From the NCBI RefSeq assembly GCF_900240295.1, contig NZ_OEQB01000002.1, forward strand, positions 124,001-188,000: 64,000 bases of DNA, in the 5' to 3' direction. This DNA is from Megasphaera vaginalis (ex Bordigoni et al. 2020). GTDB taxonomy: Bacteria; Bacillota; Negativicutes; Veillonellales; Megasphaeraceae. Below, one piece after another: positions 1 to 7,862 of the stretch. Under the pieces are notes generated by a model, which saw only the letters and a program-made list of their open reading frames with translations, did not search any database and had not been told where the DNA came from. How positions within the stretch are numbered: position 1 is the first letter of the stretch; each line of letters opens with the position of its first letter. The position numbers were made by a program, and so were the translations under genes.

Positions 1-42
1 TTATTTCAGGCGAACTGATCTCCCGTCAAGGCAGGCGAGCTT

Positions 43-540
43 ATGACCCAGGAAGACCTGACCAAACGCTTTTCGTGCGGTGCAATTGAAAAAGAATATG
101 AAAAAGCGCGTGCCCTGTCCTTCATGTTTCAGCTGGCTTTTACGGCCGTAGGTATTTATTTTTTCTGGCTCATGCTTCCGGAACGGACGATTGCCGCCAA
201 GTTGGACAATATTGCCGTCTTGTGTTTTTGCCTGTGGCAGATACACCGACAGCGGGATATTCTCTGCTACACGACGGCCAAAGGACTGATCGTGCGGCGT
301 CAATGCACGTCGGCGCGGGATCTTCTGAGCGGACAGCTGCACCCGGAAAAGCAATTGCTCTTCGTTCCGTATCGGGATATTTTTGAAATTGCCGATACGT
401 GGCGCGAATTTCGCTTGGGACAGCCGATAGAGGGCGGCCTTGTAATTTTGCCTGTTCAGCTTCAATTTCTCTCCGGAAAAGATAAGCGGGAAATATTGGA
501 TCGCATTCGTGATGGGGCAGAAAAAGATGAGGAAGAATGA
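43..540 (+). CDS. Small two-TM membrane protein, unknown function
   Basis: I do not recognise this 165-residue protein. Two hydrophobic stretches (residues about 26-45 and 51-66) suggest a hairpin in the inner membrane. The rest is a soluble, charged C-terminal domain of about 100 residues ending in an acidic tail (EKDEEE), probably cytoplasmic. The ATG at 43 follows an in-frame stop at 16-18, so the start cannot lie further upstream; a weak AGGCGAG precedes it. Bases 1-18 could be the last codons of a preceding gene. The layout resembles small PH-like or YcxB-like membrane proteins, but no motif confirms that. Confidence 0.6.
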   Translation: MTQEDLTKRFSCGAIEKEYEKARALSFMFQLAFTAVGIYFFWLMLPERTIAAKLDNIAVLCFCLWQIHRQRDILCYTTAKGLIVRRQCTSARDLLSGQLHPEKQLLFVPYRDIFEIADTWREFRLGQPIEGGLVILPVQLQFLSGKDKREILDRIRDGAEKDEEE

Positions 541-680
541 GAATTACAGAGAGATCAAATGAAATCAGGTGAAATCAAAAAATAACAGGTATGTTTCGCC
601 TCCACTTTATTCTTTACTATTTTAATGAGATAAAGTAAAATAAAGAAGCATCATCAGTAGGCATTGTGGAGGCGATATAC

Positions 681-1475
681 ATGGGATGGAAGCGGTATGC
701 GGCGTTTGCCGTTGTCGGGGTGGTTCTTGCCGGCGTGCTTGCCGGTTGCGGACAGGATAAAACGGCTGCTGGCGGTCAACAGAAGCGTGCTAAGATCGTT
801 ATCGGCTTGGATGATAATTTCCCGCCTTTCGGGTTTCATGATGAATCGGGCGAACTGGTCGGCTTTGATATTGATATGGCTAAAGAAGCGAGCAGGCGTC
901 TCGGCATGGAGGTGGAATTCAAGTCCATCGATTGGGACAGCAAGGAAGCGGAGTTGAAGAGCAAGAATATTGACGCCATCTGGAGCAGTCTTTCCATCAC
1001 GCCGGATCGGGAAAAGAATATCCTTTTCTCCCGAGCCTATGAAAACGGGCCGCAAATATTGCTGGTACGCAGTGATTCGACGATCCGCGGCAAAGCTGAT
1101 CTTGCCGGCAAAATAGTCGGGACGCAGCAGGGAAGCACGGGACTGGAAGCGATTGACGCGGAGCCGGAACTGAAGAATTCTTTTAAGGAATTGAAACAAT
1201 ATTCCGATAATGTGACGTCTTTCATGGATCTGGAAGTCGGCCGCATTGATGCCGTCGTCGTTGCCAAGACGACAGCAGGATATTTTATGAAGAAAAACAA
1301 GGCTGATTTCCGCATTATCGACGTAGGTTATCCCGCTGTTCCCAGTGGCGTCGGCCTGCGCAAGGAGGATACGGCGTTAAAAGAAAAGCTGGATCGTGTC
1401 CTGGAAGAAATGCACAGCGACGGGACGGCACAGAAATTTTCGGAAAAATGGTTCGGTATGGATATAACGGTATAG
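681..1475 (+). CDS. Amino-acid ABC transporter substrate-binding lipoprotein 1
   Basis: Family 3 (polar amino acid) periplasmic binding protein that delivers its ligand to the permease and ATPase encoded downstream. The N-terminus is a lipoprotein signal with lipobox L-A-G-C (Cys23), followed by a short linker and the typical lobe-1 start GLDDNFPPFGF and GFDIDMAKEA. A GTG at 666 is in frame, but GGAGG at 668-672 lies 8 bases before the ATG at 681 and creates the lipoprotein signal, so 681 is preferred. The next gene is a close paralogue sharing the same blocks. The ligand (cystine, arginine, glutamine or other) cannot be read from the sequence. Confidence 0.93.
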   Translation: MGWKRYAAFAVVGVVLAGVLAGCGQDKTAAGGQQKRAKIVIGLDDNFPPFGFHDESGELVGFDIDMAKEASRRLGMEVEFKSIDWDSKEAELKSKNIDAIWSSLSITPDREKNILFSRAYENGPQILLVRSDSTIRGKADLAGKIVGTQQGSTGLEAIDAEPELKNSFKELKQYSDNVTSFMDLEVGRIDAVVVAKTTAGYFMKKNKADFRIIDVGYPAVPSGVGLRKEDTALKEKLDRVLEEMHSDGTAQKFSEKWFGMDITV

Positions 1476-1485
1476 GAGGCAGAAG

Positions 1486-2283
1486 ATGAGACTCAAAAAA
1501 ATGATTTGTGCAGGATTGTTGACGGTTGCGGCAGTATCGTTATTGACCGGCTGCGGCGGCAGCGGCGCGAAGCAGGCGGAACAAAAGTTGCCGGATAAAT
1601 TGGTTATCGGACTGGATGATAATTTCCCGCCGATGGGATTCCGCGATGACAGCGGCGCGTTGGTCGGCTTTGATATCGATTTGGCCAAAGAAGCTTCCAA
1701 ACGGTTAGGCGTCGAAGTTGAATTCAAGCCGATCGACTGGGACAGCAAGGAAGCCGCTTTGAAGAGCAAGCAGGTGGATATGCTTTGGAACGGGTTGACG
1801 ATTACAGAAACACGGGCGCAGCAGATCGCCTTTTCCAAGCCGTATATGAAGAATTCCCAGCTCCTCGTTGTGCGCAGCGATTCACCGGTTACCGACAGGG
1901 CCGGTTTGGCCGGCAAGGTTATCGGCACGCAGGAAGGCAGCAGCTCTGTTGACGCTCTCGATAAGGTTCCCGATTTTAAAGGTTCGCTGGCTGATGTAAA
2001 ATTGTACGGTGATTTTGTAGCTGCCTTTATGGATCTGGAAGTCGGCAGGACCGATGCGATTCTTGTTGACAGTGTCGTCGGCCGGTACTACATGAGCAAA
2101 AAAGAAGGCAAGTTCAAGGTTATCGACGATCAGATGGGCAATGAAGAATTCGGCGTCGGCATGCGTAAAGAAGACACGCTGTTGCAGGAAAAAATGAATG
2201 ACGTGCTGAAGCAGATGGGTGAAGACGGCACGCTGACGAAGCTGTCGCAGAAATGGTTCGGCGAAGATATTACGATTAAATAA
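1486..2283 (+). CDS. Amino-acid ABC transporter substrate-binding lipoprotein 2
   Basis: Second family 3 solute-binding lipoprotein, starting 10 bases after the first behind a strong AGGAGG. Lipobox L-T-G-C (Cys23). The protein is collinear with its neighbour throughout (GLDDNFPPMGF, GFDIDLAKEA, MDLEVGRTDAI, KWFGEDITIK), so the pair is a tandem duplication. Differences around the ligand cleft (WNGLTITETRAQQI against WSSLSITPDREKNI in copy 1) suggest different substrate preference or affinity while sharing one permease/ATPase. Confidence 0.93.
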   Translation: MRLKKMICAGLLTVAAVSLLTGCGGSGAKQAEQKLPDKLVIGLDDNFPPMGFRDDSGALVGFDIDLAKEASKRLGVEVEFKPIDWDSKEAALKSKQVDMLWNGLTITETRAQQIAFSKPYMKNSQLLVVRSDSPVTDRAGLAGKVIGTQEGSSSVDALDKVPDFKGSLADVKLYGDFVAAFMDLEVGRTDAILVDSVVGRYYMSKKEGKFKVIDDQMGNEEFGVGMRKEDTLLQEKMNDVLKQMGEDGTLTKLSQKWFGEDITIK

Positions 2284-2367
2284 ATACAGGAAAATACACA
2301 CGTTTGAAGCGCGATGAGGGACGATTTCAGCCCCTCATTTCGTGCGTTTCGGGTAAAGGAGAATCCA

Positions 2368-3018
2368 TTGGAATATTTTTTTACGATAGTGCCTTCCGTT
2401 GCTGCAGGGCTGCAGATTACACTGAAAATTTTTGCGATTACCATCGTCCTCAGCCTGCCGCTGGGAATCATCATGGCCGTCGCCAGATTGTCCCGGATCA
2501 TGCCGCTGCGCAAATTTATGGGGGCGTATATTTATATCATGCGTGGTACGCCGCTGATGCTGCAGATCCTGTTTATTTATTACGGCCTGCCGTTCATTAT
2601 TGAAGGGCTGAAGCTGCCTGATTTTCCGGCGGCTATCATCGCTTTCGTGTTCAACTATGCCGCATATTTTGCCGAAATATTTCGCGGCGGGATTCAGTCC
2701 ATTGATCGTGGACAATATGAAGGCGCTAAAGTTTTGGGGATGACCTATGTCCAGACGATGCGCCGCATCGTTCTGCCGCAGGTCATCAAACGGGTCCTGC
2801 CGCCGGTCGCGAATGAAACGATCAATTTGCTGAAAGATACGTCTCTGGTTTACATCCTGGCGATGAATGACATTCTTCGCATTACGCGGTCGATCGTACA
2901 GCGCGATTTCGATACGACGGCGTTTATCGTTGCCGCCGTGTTCTATCTCTTTTTCACCTTTATTCTGACCAACGTTTTCGGCTACCTGGAAAAACGCTAT
3001 GCCGTATATGATGAATAG
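2368..3018 (+). CDS. Polar amino-acid ABC transporter permease
   Basis: Inner-membrane permease of the HisMQ/GlnP family with about five membrane segments and the EAA loop ([20 protein letters not shown]) that docks on the ATPase. An upstream ATG (2314) is in frame, but AAAGGAG ending at 2361 sits 6 bases before a TTG at 2368 that gives the usual short N-terminus [11 protein letters not shown] therefore take TTG 2368 as the start. Only one permease gene is present, so a homodimer is expected. It lies between the two binding proteins and the ATPase, in one operon. Confidence 0.92.
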   Translation: MEYFFTIVPSVAAGLQITLKIFAITIVLSLPLGIIMAVARLSRIMPLRKFMGAYIYIMRGTPLMLQILFIYYGLPFIIEGLKLPDFPAAIIAFVFNYAAYFAEIFRGGIQSIDRGQYEGAKVLGMTYVQTMRRIVLPQVIKRVLPPVANETINLLKDTSLVYILAMNDILRITRSIVQRDFDTTAFIVAAVFYLFFTFILTNVFGYLEKRYAVYDE

Positions 3019-3032
3019 GAGGAGCCGCAAAC

Positions 3033-3800
3033 ATGAGTTTTATTGAAATGAAGCACATTAGAAAAAGATTCGGATCGTTAGACGTGTTAAACGATGTTTC
3101 CCTTGCCGTCGATGCCGGCGAAGTCATTTCCATTATCGGGCCGTCAGGCAGCGGCAAGAGTACATTTCTTCGCTGTCTTTGCCAGCTGGAGACGATCGAC
3201 CGAGGTGAAATTACCGTTGACGGCCGGTGCATGGCGCAGCAGCCGGCAGACGGCGGCCACTCCGTTTATGCGCCGGCTGGTGAGGTGCGGGCCATCTGCC
3301 GTCGCATGGGCATGGTTTTTCAGCACTTTAATCTCTTTCCGCATATGACGGTTCTGGAAAACATATTGGAAGCGCCGCGCGTCGTCAAAGGCATGAAAGA
3401 CGAAGAGATTCTTCCCGTCGCCGAGGCCTTGCTGCGCAAAGTCGGCCTTTGGGAAAAAAAGGATACCTACCCGTCCCGTCTTTCGGGCGGACAGAAACAG
3501 CGCGTGGCTATTGCCAGGGCATTGGCCATGAATCCGGATATCATGCTTTTTGACGAGCCGACGTCGGCCTTGGATCCGGAGCTGACAGGCGAGGTTCTGC
3601 AGACGATCAGGCAGCTGGCGGACGACGATATGACCATGATCATCGTGACCCATGAAATGGCCTTTGCCAAAGAAGTGGCCGACCGCGTTCTTTTCATGGC
3701 GGACGGCATTATTCAAGAAGAGGGAACGCCGGCGGACGTATTCGAACATCCGCAAAACGAACGGACAAAAAGCTTCCTGCAATCAATGCTTCATTTTTGA
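3033..3800 (+). CDS. Polar amino-acid ABC transporter ATPase
   Basis: Cytoplasmic ATPase of the GlnQ/HisP family powering the importer. Visible motifs are Walker [10 protein letters not shown] (residues 36-44), Q-loop region [15 protein letters not shown] signature LSGGQKQR near residue 150, Walker B IMLFDEP near 170, D-loop SALDPE and the switch His in VTHEM. A roughly 20-residue insertion ([14 protein letters not shown]) before the Q-loop is longer than in GlnQ and resembles HisP. An AGGAGG precedes the ATG, and a terminator follows directly. Confidence 0.95.
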   Translation: MSFIEMKHIRKRFGSLDVLNDVSLAVDAGEVISIIGPSGSGKSTFLRCLCQLETIDRGEITVDGRCMAQQPADGGHSVYAPAGEVRAICRRMGMVFQHFNLFPHMTVLENILEAPRVVKGMKDEEILPVAEALLRKVGLWEKKDTYPSRLSGGQKQRVAIARALAMNPDIMLFDEPTSALDPELTGEVLQTIRQLADDDMTMIIVTHEMAFAKEVADRVLFMADGIIQEEGTPADVFEHPQNERTKSFLQSMLHF

Positions 3801-3803
3801 GAA

Positions 3804-3834
3804 GAAACCGCACTGCAGTCGGTGCGGTTTTTTT
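3804..3834 (+). terminator. Terminator of the amino-acid ABC operon
   Basis: Inverted repeat AAACCGCAC / GTGCGGTTT (3805-3813 and 3822-3830) followed by a run of T, 4 bases after the ATPase stop codon. Confidence 0.9.
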
Positions 3835-3870
3835 ATCGCGGCCATGTAAAAGGATATTTACTGTATGATA

Positions 3871-3890
3871 ACGTATACGTATGCTATAAT
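3871..3890 (+). promoter_or_regulatory. Extended -10 promoter for pgi
   Basis: TGCTATAAT (3882-3890) is a perfect extended -10; no good -35 is seen 17 bases upstream. A small perfect palindrome ACGTATACGT (3871-3880) lies directly upstream and could be an operator, though nothing in the sequence names a regulator. Confidence 0.55.
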
Positions 3891-3940
3891 ATACGGTAAA
3901 AGAATGGATAGGTATTCATAACAGAAAGGCAGTGATTGCC

Positions 3941-5380
3941 ATGGCCAGCATTACGTTACAATCAGGATTTACCTTCGATGCGGGGACGTTATACGGACCT
4001 GACGGCGTTACGGAAGAAGAACTGTCCGCATTTGAAGAATGTTGCGGCAAAGCGCATACGGCGCTGATGGATATGCGCAGAAAGGGGACGATCGACGGGC
4101 ATCTGTCAAAAGACGGCGAGCCCGAGGCCGTACTCTTTACCAGATTGCCGTATATAGCTGAAGAGAATATTAATACGCCTGAACGCATCATGGCGCTGGA
4201 GACCTTGGGGCGGACGACGCGCAACCGCGTTGACGCCGTCGTTTTTTTCGGTATCGGCGGCTCCTACTTGGGCGGCAAAGTTCTCTTTGATGTCCATTGC
4301 GGCGCTTTCTGGAATTATCAGTCTACGGCGGAGCGGAACGGATATCCCAAGATCTTTTTCTCTGGAAATAACGTGGACTCCCGTTCCCTTGGCGAGATCA
4401 TCCGATTCTTGCAGGGAGAGCGCAACGCAAAGCCTGCCTATACGGTCATGGCCGTGCTGCTTTCCAAATCGGGGTCGACAATTGAACCGATGTCCAATTA
4501 TATGATTTTCCGCCAGGCCATGATGGATGCGTCGGTCGCGTTGGAAACCGTTGCCGTAACCGACCCGCATGTAGGGGAAAAAGAAACGTTGTTGCATCAT
4601 CTGGCGGAAAAATCAGACTGGCCGATCTTTTTTGTTCCTGACGGCGTCGGCGGCCGGTTCAGCGTTTTTTCCGAAGTCGGCCTGATCGTGGCCGCTCTCA
4701 TCGGCTTCGATATCCGCGCTTATCTGGACGGTGCCAGGGCTATGGATCAGGTCTGCCGGAACGGCGACTGGCATGAAAATCCTGCGCTCTTCAACAGTGC
4801 CTTGAAATATCTGGCAGGCAAGCTTCACGGCCGTTGTCTGGAAGTGCTGATGCCGTACGGCGATTGCCTGAAATCACTTTCGGAATGGTATGTCCAACTG
4901 CTGGCCGAATCTCTCGGCAAGCGGCTGGATAAGCGGCAGCGTGTCGTCAATTACGGCAGAACGCCGATCGTGGCCGTCGGTACGACGGATATGCATGCAC
5001 AGACGCAGGAGCATCAGGAAGGGCCGCAGGATAAGGTCGTTCAATTCATTTCGGTGACCGACTGGGAAAATGATCTGGTCGTTCCCCATCTATACGACGA
5101 ATATGCACAGTTGGAAGCATTCAGCGGTTTGCCGCTGAGCCGCATTCTGGAAAGCGCCCGCAGCGCTAATGCGGAGGCCCTGGCCAGTGACGGCCGTCCC
5201 AGCGCCAATTACATTTTGCCGCAGCTGAATGCCTACCATCTCGGCGAGCTGATGTACATGCTCTGCCTTTCCGTCGCCTATGAAGGCGAATTTGCTGCTG
5301 TCGATGCCTTCAATCAGCCGGGCGTCGAGATTTATAAAAAGTTTTTGGGCAGTCGGCTGAAGGCCCTGAAGGAAGGGTAA
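3941..5380 (+). CDS. pgi: Glucose-6-phosphate isomerase
   Basis: Cytoplasmic glycolytic enzyme interconverting glucose-6-phosphate and fructose-6-phosphate. The sugar-phosphate-binding SIS-type blocks are evident: FFGIGGSYLGGKV near residue 100, LLSKSGSTIEP near 175, and the family signature GGRFSVFSEVG near 236. At 479 residues it has the usual length of this branch. GTG 3932 is an alternative start but lies only 2 bases from AAAGG, so ATG 3941 is preferred. Its product fructose-6-phosphate is the substrate of GlmS encoded at 33.2-35.1 kb. Confidence 0.93.
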   Translation: MASITLQSGFTFDAGTLYGPDGVTEEELSAFEECCGKAHTALMDMRRKGTIDGHLSKDGEPEAVLFTRLPYIAEENINTPERIMALETLGRTTRNRVDAVVFFGIGGSYLGGKVLFDVHCGAFWNYQSTAERNGYPKIFFSGNNVDSRSLGEIIRFLQGERNAKPAYTVMAVLLSKSGSTIEPMSNYMIFRQAMMDASVALETVAVTDPHVGEKETLLHHLAEKSDWPIFFVPDGVGGRFSVFSEVGLIVAALIGFDIRAYLDGARAMDQVCRNGDWHENPALFNSALKYLAGKLHGRCLEVLMPYGDCLKSLSEWYVQLLAESLGKRLDKRQRVVNYGRTPIVAVGTTDMHAQTQEHQEGPQDKVVQFISVTDWENDLVVPHLYDEYAQLEAFSGLPLSRILESARSANAEALASDGRPSANYILPQLNAYHLGELMYMLCLSVAYEGEFAAVDAFNQPGVEIYKKFLGSRLKALKEG

Positions 5381-5387
5381 GGAAGTA

Positions 5388-5504
5388 ATGAGAATCCTGG
5401 TTACAGGCAGAGCCGGCTATATCGGCAGTCATCTTGAAGAAAGTATTGCCGCTGCCTGGGCTTGGCATCAAAGTCATCCGGACGGGTATGATGATGCGGG
5501 CTGA
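5388..5504 (+). pseudogene. N-terminal stub of a GalE/SDR-type sugar epimerase
   Basis: An ATG with AAGGAAG in front opens a 38-codon frame starting MRILVTGRAGYIGSHL, the unmistakable NAD-binding Rossmann start of UDP-glucose 4-epimerases (usually V-T-G-G-A-G-Y-I-G-S-H; here one glycine of the dinucleotide loop is Arg). The similarity stops after residue 18 and a TGA follows at 5502-5504. The remaining roughly 290 residues of the family are missing, so this is a 5' remnant left by a deletion that joined it to the secretin gene pair. A complete epimerase of this type exists at 28514. Confidence 0.75.
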
Positions 5505-6105
5505 GGTACGGCTTCTGATTCGGAAGATAAGGAACTGTTCGGTTCCACACGCAAGACGTTTACTCCCCTACGGAGTGATCCTGACCATCGTGTCGGGGAT
5601 GGCGTTCTTGTGGGACGGGCCGCTGCTTGAAAAGAAAACGGTCATAGGGGAGTCGGAGATGCGCGAGGCGTCTCCGGCTCCTTTTTCTTACGCCGGAACA
5701 GAAGAGAAACGGAGCCAAGAGAAAAAGGAAAAAAGCGACGGTAACGGCGCGGCAAAGGAAACGGAAAAGACGGGGAAACTGATTTTTACGACATTGCCGT
5801 CATTGCGCCATCGGCCGCTGCCTGATCTGTTTGCCGCAGCGCCGGATCCGACTGAAGAGGCGGCTGTGCAGACGTTGCCGGCGGCAGTACAAGAAGGAGC
5901 CCAAAAAGGGACGAAGGCGTCTGCGCCGCCTGTTATTCTCGGCTACATGGCGCAAGGCGCGCGTCAGGTCGTGCTGCTTTCTGACGGTACGCTGACGGCG
6001 GCTTGCCGGGCCGGTGATCATTTTGGATCCTATACGGTGAGTTATATTACGGACGGTATCGTCGGTTTGACGAAAGGTGGCGAGACGATTGAATTGTATC
6101 GATAA
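5488..6105 (+). CDS. PilP/GspC-like secretin partner protein
   Basis: About 205 residues: basic cytoplasmic N-terminus, one membrane segment (about 25-42), a long low-complexity linker rich in Glu, Lys and Pro, and a compact C-terminal domain (about 150-205; GYMAQGARQVVLLSDGT ... GETIELYR) with the look of the PilP/GspC homology domain that contacts a secretin N0 domain. It overlaps the secretin gene that follows, which supports that role. The ATG cluster at 5488-5496 is the best start; an upstream TTG at 5434 would lie inside the epimerase stub. No PilM, PilN or PilO gene precedes it. Assignment rests on layout and position. Confidence 0.6.
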   Translation: MMMRAEVRLLIRKIRNCSVPHARRLLPYGVILTIVSGMAFLWDGPLLEKKTVIGESEMREASPAPFSYAGTEEKRSQEKKEKSDGNGAAKETEKTGKLIFTTLPSLRHRPLPDLFAAAPDPTEEAAVQTLPAAVQEGAQKGTKASAPPVILGYMAQGARQVVLLSDGTLTAACRAGDHFGSYTVSYITDGIVGLTKGGETIELYR

Positions 6106-7276
6106 ACGTACGGCCCGGCGCTGGTTGGGACCGGTTTTGTTCTGGTGTGTTTTCTGTGGCAATCCGATTGCCGCCGCGCCCCTTTCCGTCGATGTCAGTG
6201 ACGCTCCGATCCGTACGGTTCTGGAGGGATTGGCCAAAAGCGGCGGCATCAATCTCGTCGTTGACGATACGGTGCAGGGATCAATGACGCTGCACCTGGA
6301 AAATGTGACGGCAGAAGAAGCCATCAAGGCGATCGTTGCCGGTCAAAACCTTTATTATAACCGCGGCGGCGCCATCGCGTCGATTACGGCAGGGCGGGAA
6401 CAGAGAGGGGTCAAACGGCTGTATACATGGGCCCTGCAGCATGCGGAGCCGGCAGAGGTGGCCGAGGCCGTCAGGGCGGCGATTCCGGCGGAGCAGGTCC
6501 GGACCTATGCAGGCACCAACCGCATCGTCATTGGCGGCACGCCGGCGGAAGCGGCGGCAGTCGGCAGACTGGTTGAAGTGCTGGATCGGGAAGCGGCGCA
6601 GGCCGATGTGGAAGTGGAAGTCGTATCCTTGACACAGGACGCGATGAAGGAGCTCGGCCTGGACTGGAGTTGGGGCGGCGTGCCGGGAGGACCCGGACGG
6701 AGCGGACTTTTTTCTTTTGAAGGAAAAGTACGGGCGTTGTTGACAGAAGGCAAGGCCAAATTGTTGGCCCGGCCGCATTTGCTTGCCGCCAACGGAAAAG
6801 AGGCGAAGATCCTCATCGGCGACCGCATTCCCGTCCTGACGGAGCATGAAAAGGGACAGGAAAGCGTCACGACGACGGAATATCGCGATGCCGGCATTCA
6901 GCTCGTCTATACGCCGCGCATTCATGACGACGGCAGTGTGACCGCCAAAATTGACGCCGAAGTCAGTACGCCCGTGCTGGTGCCGCAGCTGAAAGCCTAT
7001 CGCATCGCTACGCGGCAAGTGACGACGGAGGTGCGGATGGAGCCGGGCAAGACGTTGGTTATCGGCGGCCTTATCAATCGTGAAGATGTCGAAAATTTCC
7101 GCAAAATACCGCTGCTCGGTGATCTGCCGGTCCTCGGCAGGCTTTTTCGCAGCCACTACCGCAGCCAGAAAGAGACGGAAATCGTTATCCTTATCCGGTT
7201 GCGGTCAAAAGAGGAGACAAAGGTGCCGGAAGAATACGATACGCTGCGACAACGGCGCGTGAATGTGGTACAATAG
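6089..7276 (+). CDS. Secretin (PilQ/GspD family outer-membrane channel)
   Basis: Signal peptide, then an STN/N0 domain (PLSVDVSDAPIRTVLEGLAK), an N1-like domain with the alternating pattern VKRLYTWALQHAEPAEVAEAV, and the secretin core ending in GKTLVIGGLINRE and KIPLLGDLPVLGRLF, the classical secretin C-terminus. At 395 residues it is a short secretin with only two N-domains. TTG 6089 has AGGTGG 8 bases upstream and is preferred to GTG 6077. It should form the outer-membrane pore of a type IV pilus, competence or type II system; no ATPase, platform or pilin gene occurs in this window. Confidence 0.88.
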   Translation: MNCIDKRTARRWLGPVLFWCVFCGNPIAAAPLSVDVSDAPIRTVLEGLAKSGGINLVVDDTVQGSMTLHLENVTAEEAIKAIVAGQNLYYNRGGAIASITAGREQRGVKRLYTWALQHAEPAEVAEAVRAAIPAEQVRTYAGTNRIVIGGTPAEAAAVGRLVEVLDREAAQADVEVEVVSLTQDAMKELGLDWSWGGVPGGPGRSGLFSFEGKVRALLTEGKAKLLARPHLLAANGKEAKILIGDRIPVLTEHEKGQESVTTTEYRDAGIQLVYTPRIHDDGSVTAKIDAEVSTPVLVPQLKAYRIATRQVTTEVRMEPGKTLVIGGLINREDVENFRKIPLLGDLPVLGRLFRSHYRSQKETEIVILIRLRSKEETKVPEEYDTLRQRRVNVVQ

Positions 7277-7281
7277 CGCAG

Positions 7282-7322
7282 GAAGTGTTTCTTGGTACCC
7301 ACTTCACAAAAAATCAAGGAGG
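7282..7322 (+). promoter_or_regulatory. preQ1-I riboswitch overlapping the queT ribosome-binding site
   Basis: P1 is GAAGTG (7282-7287) paired with CACTTC (7300-7305). The loop reads TTTCTTGGTACC, matching the class I pattern of a UUC followed by the P2 strand and a C-containing ligand contact. The A-rich tail (7308-7313) leads to TCAA (7314-7317), which can pair with loop bases TTGG (7292-7295) to form the H-type pseudoknot. The same bases run into the Shine-Dalgarno AAGGAGG (7316-7322), so ligand binding should hide the ribosome site. It stands directly before a QueT-family gene. Confidence 0.9.
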
Positions 7323-7330
7323 TTTTTCTG

Positions 7331-7819
7331 ATGTCGAACCTGCGTATTCTCATGGTGAATGCCGTTATTGCCGCAATTTACGCCATTCTGACGATCGTGC
7401 TGGCGCCTGTCAGCTACGGCCCCGTGCAGATCCGCTTTTCCGAATTCATGACGCTCTTCGCTTTTTCCGACAGAAAATGGATTCCCGGTCTTGTCGCCGG
7501 CTGTTTTCTGGCGAATATGGGAAGTCCGTTCGGCTTGCCGGATATGCTGGTCGGAACGACGGCTACTTTTCTTGCCACCGTTGTCATGTCACGGTGCGCC
7601 CATTTGTTTGTCGCTTCCTTGGCGCCGGTCTTTTTCAACGGCGTACTGATTGCGCTGGAATTGGCCTATTTGACGGAAATACCGGAAGAAATTTCCCTTT
7701 GGGCGATGATGGCCTATATCGGTGCCGGCGAATTTTTATCCGTCTCTGTCAGCGGTATTCTGATCTATAAGGGGCTGCTGAAAAATAAGGGATTCGCCCG
7801 TTACTTTCAGAAGGCGTAA
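7331..7819 (+). CDS. queT: Queuosine-precursor (preQ1) transporter, QueT family
   Basis: 162-residue inner-membrane protein with about five or six hydrophobic segments. It carries the QueT/COG4708 signature near the N-terminus (LAPVSYGPVQIRFSEFMTLF) and GSPFGLPDMLVGT in the second third. Members are S-components of ECF importers that bring in preQ0/preQ1 for the tRNA modification queuosine. The ATG at 7331 sits 8 bases after AAGGAGG; an in-frame TTG at 7292 lies inside the riboswitch and is not the start. The riboswitch in front independently supports the substrate. No ECF ATPase or T-component gene is nearby. Confidence 0.9.
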   Translation: MSNLRILMVNAVIAAIYAILTIVLAPVSYGPVQIRFSEFMTLFAFSDRKWIPGLVAGCFLANMGSPFGLPDMLVGTTATFLATVVMSRCAHLFVASLAPVFFNGVLIALELAYLTEIPEEISLWAMMAYIGAGEFLSVSVSGILIYKGLLKNKGFARYFQKA

Positions 7820-7829
7820 AATGAAAAAT

Positions 7830-7862
7830 GCTTTCCTCCCGATGAAGAGGAAAGCGTTTTTT
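7830..7862. terminator. Bidirectional terminator between queT and the reductase gene
   Basis: Arms GCTTTCCTC (7830-7838) and GAGGAAAGC (7847-7855) followed by GTTTTTT on the plus strand, with an A-rich flank that works as a T-run on the minus strand. The convergent genes end on either side. Confidence 0.88.

Noticed and set aside
601-655. Imperfect inverted repeat before the first binding-protein gene as an operator or terminator
   Set aside because: The arms are AT-only with several mismatches and no supporting motif.
7292-7330. TTG start for queT at 7292
   Set aside because: It lies in the loop of the preQ1 riboswitch; ATG 7331 has a perfect Shine-Dalgarno.
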